A stretch of 17,756 bases of DNA, from contig JAEMSV010000077.1 in NCBI GenBank assembly GCA_016462625.1, positions 1 through 17,756 of the forward strand, given 5' to 3'. Source of the DNA: Solirubrobacteraceae bacterium (GTDB lineage Bacteria > Actinomycetota > Thermoleophilia > Solirubrobacterales > Solirubrobacteraceae). Under the pieces are notes generated by a model. It had not been told where the DNA came from and did not search any database. It saw nothing but the letters and a program-made list of their open reading frames with translations. The translations under genes and the position numbers were made by a program. This document shows, in pieces, positions 6,938 through 13,531 of this stretch. How positions within the stretch are numbered: the first letter of the stretch is position 1; each line of letters opens with the position of its first letter.

Positions 6938-7852
6938 ATGCCCTCAGATAAGGCAACAGCCACTCGAAGCCCCGCCACGGGAACCCCGACGCCCACGCTG
7001 ATCGACGAGCCGCTCCCCCGCGAGGTCGCCGACACCCTCAACGGGTTCGCGCTCCTCGCCGGCGGCGCGAACGTGATCATGCAGCTGTCCCAGCTGCCCA
7101 TCGGCCACGGGGTCGCGCTGAGCAAGGTCGAGAGCGGGCGCGTCGACCTCCACCCCTTCAAGCGCCTGCGCACGACCGCGTCGTTCCTCGCGATCTCGAT
7201 GACGGGCTCGGTCGAGGACCGCATCGGCCTGCGCCGCGAGATCGGGCGCGCGCACGTCCAGGTCCGATCCGAGCCCGGGGACGCCGTGCAGTACTCGGCC
7301 TTCGATTCCGAGCTCCAGCTGTGGGTGGCCTCGTGCCTGTACTACGGGATCGAGGACGTCTTCCGCCGGATGTACGGACGGTGGCCCACCCGCGAGGAGC
7401 GGGTCCGGATGCTGCACTACGGCCGCCGCCTCGGCACGACGTTGCAGGTGACCGACGAGATGTGGCACACCACACCCGAGGCGTTCGACAGGTACTGGCA
7501 CGCCGGCCTCGCGAACGCGCGGATGGACGACCTCACCCGCGGTCACCTGCAGGACATCGCCACCCAGCGGTTCCTCTTCACCCGGCTCCTGCGCTTCGGC
7601 TGGCCGGTCGAGCTCATGGCCAAGCTGCTCGCCATCCCCGCCTCGTTCATGACGATCGGGTTCCTGCCCGCCCCGCTGCAGGAGGAGCTCGGGCTCCCCT
7701 GGAGCACGAAGGCGCAGCGCCGGCACGACCGCATCTTCAACACGCTCGCCTGGGGCGCCGCGCGGGTCCCGCTGCGCCTGCGCATGCTCCCCGTCACGTT
7801 CAACGCGTGGGAGACGCGGCGGCGCCTGCGCAAGGGCCGGCCGGTGGTCTGA
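6938..7852 (+). CDS. MpaB/DUF2236-family protein lacking the usual WVHA histidine
   Basis: A 304-residue member of the oxygenase MpaB family (DUF2236, related to latex-clearing protein Lcp). Family landmarks are GRAHVQVR (about 103-110), the central FDSELQLWVASCLYYG (about 122-137), and a helical C-terminal half ending PLRLRMLPVTFNAWETRRRL. In most members the central motif reads WVHA, whose histidine corresponds to the heme ligand of Lcp. Here it is WVAS, so heme binding may differ or be lost; the paralogue at 15207 keeps it. The N-terminal 20 residues are Ser/Thr/Pro-rich and low complexity, with no signal peptide. It starts six bases after the Nudix gene, but a candidate promoter lies just upstream. 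The substrate is unknown. The stop is four bases from the convergent Usp-like stop. Confidence 0.85.
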   Translation: MPSDKATATRSPATGTPTPTLIDEPLPREVADTLNGFALLAGGANVIMQLSQLPIGHGVALSKVESGRVDLHPFKRLRTTASFLAISMTGSVEDRIGLRREIGRAHVQVRSEPGDAVQYSAFDSELQLWVASCLYYGIEDVFRRMYGRWPTREERVRMLHYGRRLGTTLQVTDEMWHTTPEAFDRYWHAGLANARMDDLTRGHLQDIATQRFLFTRLLRFGWPVELMAKLLAIPASFMTIGFLPAPLQEELGLPWSTKAQRRHDRIFNTLAWGAARVPLRLRMLPVTFNAWETRRRLRKGRPVV

Positions 7853-7856
7853 CGCG

Positions 7857-8336
7857 CTAGGCGCTTGCGCGCGGAGCGTCCGGCGCGGGGATCCGCCGGC
7901 CTGCGGCGGTCACGGTCGTGACGGGCAGGCCCAGGCCGGCGATCTTGCTCGGCAGGCTCGTGCGCAGCCAGCGCGAGACGCGGCGCGGCAGCGTCGAGAG
8001 GATGACCTCGTCGAACGGGCCGTGGCGGTTGATCGCGTCGGCGACGGCGCTGAGCGGGTTCGGGTCGCCGACGAGGCCAGTGACGGGCGCGCCGCACGCG
8101 TCCTCGAGCAGCGGGAGGGCGAGGTCGAGGATGACCTGCGCCTCGTTCTCGTTCTCCACGTCGCTCTCCTCCATCCGGCGGAGCGCCAGCGGCACGTTCG
8201 GAACGAGGAGGGTGAATTCGCAGGGTGCTTCCTCGGCGCGCAGCCTGATGGCGTCGAGCAGCACCGGCGTAGCGGCGGTGCGGTGCGCGACGATGAGCAC
8301 ACGGGCGGGAGCGAGTCCGTTCACAACAGTGTGCAT
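7857..8336 (-). CDS. Universal stress protein-like alpha/beta protein
   Basis: A 159-residue soluble protein with an alternating beta-alpha pattern: strand ARVLIVAHR at 11-19, strand FTLLVPNV at 41-48, and FDEVILSTLPRRVSRWLRTSLPSKIAGLGLPVTTV at 108-142 (shown here as key segments FDEVILSTLP and LGLPVTTV). This resembles small Usp-like proteins of actinobacteria. I see no clear Gly-x2-Gly-x9-Gly ATP-binding signature, so nucleotide binding is uncertain. The start is ATG at 8336; the frame is open to 8480, but that extension crosses the dyad-rich regulatory region and is not protein-like. A dyad (ACAACA and TGTTGT) covers the start codon. It diverges from the TetR operon with 131 bases between, so the two could share control. 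Confidence 0.7.
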   Translation of the reverse strand: MHTVVNGLAPARVLIVAHRTAATPVLLDAIRLRAEEAPCEFTLLVPNVPLALRRMEESDVENENEAQVILDLALPLLEDACGAPVTGLVGDPNPLSAVADAINRHGPFDEVILSTLPRRVSRWLRTSLPSKIAGLGLPVTTVTAAGRRIPAPDAPRASA

Positions 8337-8341
8337 GTTGT
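8323..8341. promoter_or_regulatory. Dyad over the Usp-like start codon
   Basis: ACAACA at 8323-8328 and TGTTGT at 8336-8341 form a perfect 6-bp inverted repeat with a 7-base gap. It covers the ATG of the minus-strand gene. It may be an operator or an RNA structure; no regulator is assigned. Confidence 0.4.
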
Positions 8342-8363
8342 CACAAAGACCAGGACCAAAACA

Positions 8364-8378
8364 TCGACCGCTGGTCGA
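8364..8378. promoter_or_regulatory. Short perfect dyad in the Usp-TetR intergenic region
   Basis: TCGACC at 8364-8369 and GGTCGA at 8373-8378 are perfectly inverted with three bases between. It is one of four dyads in 130 bases. It could be a small operator or a hairpin; there is no T-tract, so not a typical terminator. Confidence 0.35.
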
Positions 8379-8386
8379 AAGTACGA

Positions 8387-8411
8387 GTGCGAACGCGCCA
8401 GGTTTTCGCAC
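8387..8411. promoter_or_regulatory. 7-bp inverted repeat in the Usp-TetR intergenic region
   Basis: GTGCGAA at 8387-8393 and TTCGCAC at 8405-8411 are perfectly inverted with an 11-base gap, a 25-bp span. Half-site centres are 18 bases apart. It differs in sequence from the neighbouring TetR-type palindrome and could bind another regulator. Confidence 0.4.
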
Positions 8412-8421
8412 CGCCCAGAAC

Positions 8422-8451
8422 TTACCCACATAGAAATTTCTACCGGAGTAA
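8422..8451. promoter_or_regulatory. TetR-type operator, copy 1, upstream of the beta-oxidation operon
   Basis: A 30-bp imperfect palindrome: arms TTAC (8422-8425) and GTAA (8448-8451) around a perfect 12-bp palindrome TAGAAATTTCTA (8431-8442). It reads the same on both strands at 22 of 30 positions. A -10-like TAACAT at 8449-8454 overlaps it, so binding would block transcription of the TetR operon starting at 8468. A second copy with 24 of 30 identical bases is at 17344-17373. The adjacent TetR is the natural candidate to bind, which is inference. Confidence 0.75.
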
Positions 8452-8467
8452 CATCCGTCGCCGCCCG

Positions 8468-9121
8468 ATGGATGCCGCACCCTCCCCCCGGACCCGCCTC
8501 CCGCGCGCCGAGCGCATGGAGCAGACGCTCGCCGTGGCCCACGCGCTCTTCGCCGAGCGCGGGTTCACCGCGGTGACGATGGACGACGTCGCCGCGGCGG
8601 TCGGCGTCACCAAGCCGCTGCTCTACAACTACTTCGGCAACAAGGAGCGACTGTACCTCGCGTGCCTGGCGCAGAGCGCCGACGCGCTGGTCTCCACCGT
8701 CGTCGACGCCGTCGCCGCCGCTGACCGCCCGCCGGACGCGCTGGGCGACGGCATCCGCGCCTTCTTCAGCTTCGTCGAGCAGGACCGGTCCTCGTGGGCG
8801 GTCCTCTTCGACGAGACGCTGCCGGCCAACGGCGAGATCGCCGACCGGGTCGCGCAGTACCGCGAGCAGATCCTCGACGCCGTGGCCAGCGCCTCGCTGC
8901 AGCAGTTCCCTGCGGAGACGCGGGAGCAGGTGCGCGTCGAGACCGAGGCGCTCTCCACCGCGATCCTCGGCGCCGTCGAGGCGCTGATGCGGTGGTGGCT
9001 GCGCACCGAGGCGATCACCGCGCACTACGCGGCCGAGCTGCTCATCGCGACGATCGAGCCGGGTCTCCGGCAGGTCTCCGAACTCCCAGACACCAGACCA
9101 GCAGGAGATTCCACTCCATGA
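8468..9121 (+). CDS. TetR-family repressor of the thiolase operon (FadR-like role)
   Basis: A 217-residue TetR protein. The N-terminal helix-turn-helix lies at about residues 17-63: AHALFAERGFTAVTMDDVAAA, then VGVTKPLLYNYFGNKERLYL (family recognition motif YxYFxxKExL). The rest is an all-helical ligand and dimer domain with no readable ligand. The ATG at 8468 gives a normal-length protein. Its stop overlaps the thiolase ATG (ATGA), so it heads the operon and is made with the enzymes it probably controls. TetR regulators beside fatty-acid degradation genes usually respond to acyl-CoA; that is family knowledge, not visible here. The palindrome at 8422-8451 overlaps its promoter, predicting autorepression, and its copy at 17344 suggests control of the distant acyl-CoA dehydrogenase. 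Confidence 0.92.
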   Translation: MDAAPSPRTRLPRAERMEQTLAVAHALFAERGFTAVTMDDVAAAVGVTKPLLYNYFGNKERLYLACLAQSADALVSTVVDAVAAADRPPDALGDGIRAFFSFVEQDRSSWAVLFDETLPANGEIADRVAQYREQILDAVASASLQQFPAETREQVRVETEALSTAILGAVEALMRWWLRTEAITAHYAAELLIATIEPGLRQVSELPDTRPAGDSTP

Positions 9122-10410
9122 CTCCCTCCGTGCGCCGCGTTGCCGTCGTCGGCGGCAACCGGATCCCGTTCGCGCGCTCGAACGGCCCGTACGCCCACGC
9201 GTCGAACAGCGACATGCTCGCCGCCGCCCTCGACGGGCTGATCGAGCGCTACAACCTCCAGGGCGAGACGCTCGGCGAGGTCGTCGCCGGCGCGGTGCTC
9301 AAGCACCCGCGCGACCGCGACCTCACGCGTGAGGTCGTCCTCGGCTCGAAGCTCGCGCCCGAGACGCCCGCCTACGACGTCCAGCAGGCCTGCGGCACCG
9401 GCCTGGAGACGACGATCGCCATCGCGAACAAGATCGCCCTCGGGCAGATCGACTGCGGCATCGCCGGAGGCGTCGACACCACCTCCGACGCGCCGCTCGC
9501 GCTCAACGACGACCTGCGCGAGATCCTGCTCGACGCCAACCGCACGCCCGACACGGCGGGTCGGCTGAAGCTGCTGACGCGCCTGCGTCCCGGCATGGTC
9601 GTGCCCGCGATCCCCGCCAACGAGGAGCCGCGCACCGGCCTCTCGATGGGCGAGCACTGCGCGATCATGGCGTCGGAGTGGGGCATCACCCGCGAAGCGC
9701 AGGACGAGCTGACCATCCGCAGCCACAACGCGCTCGCCGCCGCGTACGACCGCGGCTTCCAGGACGACCTCATGACGACGTACCTGGGCCTCGAGCGCGA
9801 CCAGAACCTCCGCCCCGGCGGGACGATGGAGAAGCTCGGCAAGCTCAAGCCGGTCTTCGGCGGTCCCGAGGGCACCATGACCGCGGCGAACTCCACGCCG
9901 CTGTCCGACGGCGCGAGCGTCGTGCTGCTCGCCAGCGAGGAGTGGGCCAAGGCCCGCAACCTGCCGATCCTCGCCTACATCACCGAGTCGCAGACCGCGG
10001 CCGTCGACTTCGTCCACAAGCGCGAGGGCCTGCTCATGGCGCCGGCCTACGCCATGCCGACGATGCTCGACCGCGCCGGCAACGCGCTCCAGGACTTCGA
10101 CGTCTACGAGATCCACGAGGCGTTCGCCGCGCAGGTGCTCTGCACGCTCGCCGCGTGGGAGGACCCGGTGTTCTGCAAGGAGCGCCTGGGCCGCGACAAG
10201 CCGCTGGGCGCGATCGACCCGGCGAAGATCAACATCAACGGCGGCTCGCTCGCCGCCGGCCACCCGTTCGCCGCCACCGGCGGGCGCATCGTCGCCTCTC
10301 TTGCCAAGGAACTCTCCGAGCGGGGTAGTGGCACGGGCGTCATCAGCATCTGCGCGGCGGCCGGTCAGGGCGTCGTCGCCATTCTCGAGTCTGCAGGGGG
10401 CGCGAAGTGA
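9118..10410 (+). CDS. Acetyl-CoA C-acyltransferase (thiolase, FadA2/FadI-like)
   Basis: A 430-residue thiolase, cleaving 3-ketoacyl-CoA with CoA into acetyl-CoA and a shortened acyl-CoA (or the reverse). All catalytic elements are present: nucleophile Cys92 in QQACGTGLE, His333 in YEIHEAFAAQ, His382 in GGSLAAGHPFAATGGR and second Cys412 in ISICAAAGQG. The length is that of the FadI/FadA2 group, longer than the usual 390-400. The ATG at 9118 has AGGAG ten bases upstream (9103-9107) and overlaps the TetR stop by four bases. Its own stop overlaps the GTG of the FabG4-like gene. The order thiolase - FabG4 type - MaoC matches neighbouring fadA2, fabG4 and htdX of Mycobacterium tuberculosis, supporting a degradative or remodelling fatty-acid role. 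Confidence 0.93.
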   Translation: MTPSVRRVAVVGGNRIPFARSNGPYAHASNSDMLAAALDGLIERYNLQGETLGEVVAGAVLKHPRDRDLTREVVLGSKLAPETPAYDVQQACGTGLETTIAIANKIALGQIDCGIAGGVDTTSDAPLALNDDLREILLDANRTPDTAGRLKLLTRLRPGMVVPAIPANEEPRTGLSMGEHCAIMASEWGITREAQDELTIRSHNALAAAYDRGFQDDLMTTYLGLERDQNLRPGGTMEKLGKLKPVFGGPEGTMTAANSTPLSDGASVVLLASEEWAKARNLPILAYITESQTAAVDFVHKREGLLMAPAYAMPTMLDRAGNALQDFDVYEIHEAFAAQVLCTLAAWEDPVFCKERLGRDKPLGAIDPAKININGGSLAAGHPFAATGGRIVASLAKELSERGSGTGVISICAAAGQGVVAILESAGGAK

Positions 10411-11807
10411 GCCAGGATCTCTACAGCCAGATCGTCAACTCGGCACCGGGCGGCTTCGTCGCCAAGCGCGTCGGGCTGCCGCAGCCGACCGCGCTGGACC
10501 GGTATTCACCGGGTCAGCCGGTCGTCGACGGCGAGGTGCTCGTCGGCGGCGCGCCCGGCGGTCGCCTGTTCGGCGCGATCGCCCAGACGCTGAAGGACGC
10601 CGACGTCAGCGTCGCGACGAGCCTCGACGGCGACGTGCGCAACGCCGCCGCCGACGCGGGCCTCGACGCCTCGGTCTTCAACCCCGAGGCCGCCGGCGGC
10701 CGCCGCTTCAAGGGCCTGGTCTTCGACGCGACCGGCATCAAGGACTCCACGGAGCTCGTCGAGCTGCAGAAGTTCTTCCACCCCGTCGCGAGCAAGGTCA
10801 AGAGCAGCGGCCGCGTGGTCGTCCTCGGCACCCCGCCCGACGACACCAGCTCGCCGCGCGAGTACACGGCGCAGCGCGCGCTGGAGGGCTTCACCCGCTC
10901 GTTCGGGAAGGAGGTCGGCCGCGGCGCGACCGTGCAGCTGATCTACGTGGCGCCGAAGGCCGAGAACCTCATCGGCTCGTCGCTGCGGTTCTTCCTCTCG
11001 CCGAAGTCCGCGTACGTGTCCGGCCAGGTCGCGTACGTGTCGAAGGGCGAGGCGGTCCCGGCCGACATCGACTGGGAGCTGCCGCTGAAGGGCAAGCGCG
11101 CGCTGGTCACCGGCGCGTCGCGCGGCATCGGCGCGGCGATCATCGAGACGCTCGCCCGCGACGGTGCGGACGTCGTCGGCCTCGACGTGCCGCAGCTCGG
11201 CGAGGATCTGAAGAAGGTCACCGACGCCCTCGGCGGCGAGGCCATCGAGCTCGACATCACCGCCGAGGACGCGCCGGCCACGCTGGCGAAGTACTTCAAG
11301 GACGGCGTGGACATCGTCGTCCACAACGCGGGCGTCACGCGCGACCGCACGCTGGCGAAGATGCCCGAGGACCGCTGGGCGGGCCTCATGGAGATCAACC
11401 TCTCCAGCGAGGAGCGCATCAACGACGCGCTGCTCGCCGCGGGTGCGATCAACAAGGGCGGGCGCATCATCGGCGTCTCCTCGATGGCCGGCATCGCGGG
11501 CAACCGCGGCCAGACGAACTACGCGACGTCGAAGGCCGGCGTCATCGGCATGGTGAAGTCCATGGCCCCGGTCCTCGCGAAGGACGGGATCACGATCAAC
11601 GCGGTCGCGCCGGGCTTCATCGAGACGCAGATGACCGCCGCGATGCCGATCGCCGTGCGCGAGCCCGGCCGCCGCCTGAACTCGATGAACCAGGGCGGCC
11701 TGCCGGTCGACGTCGCGGAGACGATCGCCTGGTACGCCTCGGCGGGCTCGGGCGGCCTGACCGGCAACGTGGTCCGGGTCTGCGGCCAGATGATGCTGGG
11801 GGCCTGA
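10407..11807 (+). CDS. fabG4: FabG4-type long 3-oxoacyl reductase (SDR)
   Basis: A 466-residue short-chain dehydrogenase, far longer than housekeeping FabG (about 245) and like the high-molecular-weight FabG4 group (454 in M. tuberculosis). The first ~220 residues are a flavodoxin-like Rossmann domain without a usual nucleotide motif, as known for FabG4. The C-terminal ketoreductase has the cofactor loop VTGASRGIG (about 236-244), HNAGVTRD, catalytic serines in GVSSMAG, and Tyr372/Lys376 in YATSKAG. FabG4 prefers NADH and reduces 3-oxoacyl-CoA reversibly, so here it would act as the 3-hydroxyacyl-CoA dehydrogenase step. The GTG start overlaps the thiolase stop (GTGA); the stop overlaps the MaoC ATG by one base. 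The symbol reflects family and synteny, not proven orthology. Confidence 0.9.
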   Translation: MSQDLYSQIVNSAPGGFVAKRVGLPQPTALDRYSPGQPVVDGEVLVGGAPGGRLFGAIAQTLKDADVSVATSLDGDVRNAAADAGLDASVFNPEAAGGRRFKGLVFDATGIKDSTELVELQKFFHPVASKVKSSGRVVVLGTPPDDTSSPREYTAQRALEGFTRSFGKEVGRGATVQLIYVAPKAENLIGSSLRFFLSPKSAYVSGQVAYVSKGEAVPADIDWELPLKGKRALVTGASRGIGAAIIETLARDGADVVGLDVPQLGEDLKKVTDALGGEAIELDITAEDAPATLAKYFKDGVDIVVHNAGVTRDRTLAKMPEDRWAGLMEINLSSEERINDALLAAGAINKGGRIIGVSSMAGIAGNRGQTNYATSKAGVIGMVKSMAPVLAKDGITINAVAPGFIETQMTAAMPIAVREPGRRLNSMNQGGLPVDVAETIAWYASAGSGGLTGNVVRVCGQMMLGA

Positions 11808-12697
11808 TGGCGACCCGTGAGCTCAGCGGCCCGCCCGCCATCCTGCCGCTCTACGCCAAGGCCGCGCTTCCGATGATCCCGGGGGCGTCGAAGCTCCCGT
11901 TCGTCCCGGGCGGCGGCAAGGACGTGCCCGACCTCGAGCTCGTCTTTCCCGAGGTCACGTTCGACACCGCCAAGCTGGCGGCGTACAACCGCGTCTGCGG
12001 CTTCACGCTGCGCGACGCCGTGCCGTCGACGTACATCCACGTCCTCGCGTTCCCGCTGCACATGGCGCTGATGAGCGAGCCGGACTTCCCGTTCGGCGCG
12101 GTCGGCCTCGTGCACATCAACAACACGATCACCCAGCACCGGCCCGTTGGCGTGGGCGAGACGATCTCGCTGAAGCTGAGCGCGAGCAAGCTCAAGCCGC
12201 ACCCCAAGGGCAAGGCGTTCGACATGCTCGCCCAGGCCAAGGTCGGGCGCACGATCGTGTGGGAGGGCGTCTCGACGTACCTGCGGATCGGCAAGGGTGA
12301 CCCGGAGGCGAAAGCTCCGAAGCGTGAGGAGCTCCCGGACCCCGCGGTCAGCGCGACGTGGAAGCTCCAGAGCGGGCTCGGCCGCAAGTACGCGAGCGCG
12401 TCGGGCGACCGCAACCCGATCCACCTGTACGACCTGACCGCCAAGCCGCTCGGGTTCAACAAGGCGATCATCCACGGCATGTGGACGAAGGCCCGGTGCC
12501 TCGCGGCGCTCGAGGCCGTGCTGCCCGAGGCGTACAAGGTCGACGTGCAGTTCCGCAAGCCGATCCCGCTGCCCTCGAAGGTCACGTTCGGCGAGGACAT
12601 CTCGCCCAACGGGATCCGCTTTGCGGTGAAGAACGCGAAGAAGGGCACGCCCCACCTCGACGGCACGGTCGTCGAGGTGGCGCGCAAGAAGGGCTGA
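11807..12697 (+). CDS. MaoC-family enoyl/3-hydroxyacyl-thioester dehydratase (HtdX-like)
   Basis: A 296-residue double hot-dog protein. The C-terminal hot dog (about 185-296) has the hydratase-2 motif YASASGDRNPIHL, with catalytic Asp201 and His206, and GFNKAIIHGMW (216-226). The N-terminal half (about 45-160) is a degenerate hot dog without the motif, as in two-domain R-hydratases and HtdX. The reaction is reversible hydration of trans-2-enoyl-CoA to (R)-3-hydroxyacyl-CoA. The ATG overlaps the FabG4-like stop by one base (TGATG). The three enzymes thus supply hydration, dehydrogenation and thiolysis; only acyl-CoA dehydrogenation is missing from the operon. R-stereochemistry is expected for MaoC enzymes and would need a matching R-specific reductase in the FabG4-like partner. 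Confidence 0.9.
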   Translation: MATRELSGPPAILPLYAKAALPMIPGASKLPFVPGGGKDVPDLELVFPEVTFDTAKLAAYNRVCGFTLRDAVPSTYIHVLAFPLHMALMSEPDFPFGAVGLVHINNTITQHRPVGVGETISLKLSASKLKPHPKGKAFDMLAQAKVGRTIVWEGVSTYLRIGKGDPEAKAPKREELPDPAVSATWKLQSGLGRKYASASGDRNPIHLYDLTAKPLGFNKAIIHGMWTKARCLAALEAVLPEAYKVDVQFRKPIPLPSKVTFGEDISPNGIRFAVKNAKKGTPHLDGTVVEVARKKG

Positions 12698-12716
12698 CGG
12701 CGGGACCCTCGGCGTA

Positions 12717-13415
12717 TCACCGGTAGGTGAACGCGTCGAGGGTCTGCCGGATGTACTTCCCGAGCACGGTCCCCAGCGCGGTCTCGTGCCGGTACTGGAG
12801 CGCCGCGTAGCGCTCATCGACCTTCGCCAGCGCGTCCGCGTCCAGGCGCTGCGTGCCGGCGCGCCGCGCGTCCGCATTGACCGGCACCGGCTCTCCCCAG
12901 ATGCCGAAGGCATCGTGGAAGAGCTCGGCGTAGGAGGCGGCGCCGACCCGGCGTGCCGCGTCGGGCAGGTCCCCGACCAGCGTGTCGGGCGCGCGGTCCC
13001 AGTACTCCGCGAAGCCACCGCGCTGGATCTCGGAGTCGGCGAGCACGAGATTGAAGACGGCCCGCTGGGTGGGATTGACGTCTGCCAGAAAGCGGTACTC
13101 GCCGGTCGCGTTCCACTGCTTCCACATGCGTGCGATCACCGCGTAGGTGAGCTGGCCCCGCGGCAGATCCTTGACCGTGTCGAGCTTGACCTTGTAGTCG
13201 GGCCGGTCGCCCAGGCCCGTCATCAGCCGGTCGATCTGCGCCTGCGAGTCCGGGATCACGTCGACCGCGGGGTCGTACGCGTACGCGGCGTCCGCCTCGT
13301 CCTGGTGGACAGGCACGGGGGCGGGAACGGTGGACGTCGCCGACCCGGCAACGTCATCTCCGCACCCCGCCACCGCAAGGGCGAGCAGCATCAGCAATGC
13401 GGCGAGCAACGGCAT
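12717..13415 (-). CDS. DUF4375-like (DMP19-like) lipoprotein
   Basis: A 232-residue predicted lipoprotein. The start is set at the ATG at 13415 because it yields a signal peptide MPLLAALLMLLALAVAGCGD with lipobox AVAGC (Cys18); the frame is open to 13499 but those extra 28 residues are basic, Cys-rich and not signal-like. After a short Pro/Thr/Val linker comes a helical domain of about 190 residues with QRAVFNLVLADSEIQRGGFA, EYW, and ASYAELFHDAFG, resembling DUF4375 (DMP19-like) proteins. The function is unknown. It would be anchored on the outer face of the membrane. It converges on the MaoC gene (19 bases apart) and diverges from the gene at 13532. Confidence 0.8.
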   Translation of the reverse strand: MPLLAALLMLLALAVAGCGDDVAGSATSTVPAPVPVHQDEADAAYAYDPAVDVIPDSQAQIDRLMTGLGDRPDYKVKLDTVKDLPRGQLTYAVIARMWKQWNATGEYRFLADVNPTQRAVFNLVLADSEIQRGGFAEYWDRAPDTLVGDLPDAARRVGAASYAELFHDAFGIWGEPVPVNADARRAGTQRLDADALAKVDERYAALQYRHETALGTVLGKYIRQTLDAFTYR

Positions 13416-13456
13416 CGGGCGGCACCGTACCGGCCGCGGGGTCTCGCGCAGGCCGC

Positions 13457-13485
13457 GGACACAAATCTTTTTGCAAACGGTGTCC
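13457..13485. promoter_or_regulatory. Inverted repeat between divergent genes at 13415 and 13532
   Basis: GGACAC at 13457-13462 and GTGTCC at 13480-13485 are perfectly inverted around an AT-rich 17-base centre containing TCTTTTTGCAAAC. The contrast with the GC-rich surroundings suggests the shared promoter/operator region. The regulator is unknown. Confidence 0.35.
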
Positions 13486-13531
13486 ATCGAACACACCACA
13501 CGACACTCCGGAATCGACGAAGTTCCCGCGT

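Noticed and set aside
8794..9117. Upstream extension of the thiolase frame into the TetR gene
   Set aside because: The extra residues are Arg-rich shadow sequence; ATG 9118 has a good ribosome site and begins the canonical thiolase N-terminus.
9025..10263. Long minus-strand ORF opposite the thiolase gene (412 residues)
   Set aside because: It is composed of Arg/Glu/Gly/Ala-rich low-complexity sequence without domains, and the thiolase frame has every catalytic motif. It is a mirror effect of high GC codon use.
11519..13018. Minus-strand ORF of 499 residues across the FabG4-like, MaoC and lipoprotein genes
   Set aside because: It spans three well-supported genes, has no recognisable domain and a Ser/Arg-rich start; it is a reading-frame shadow.
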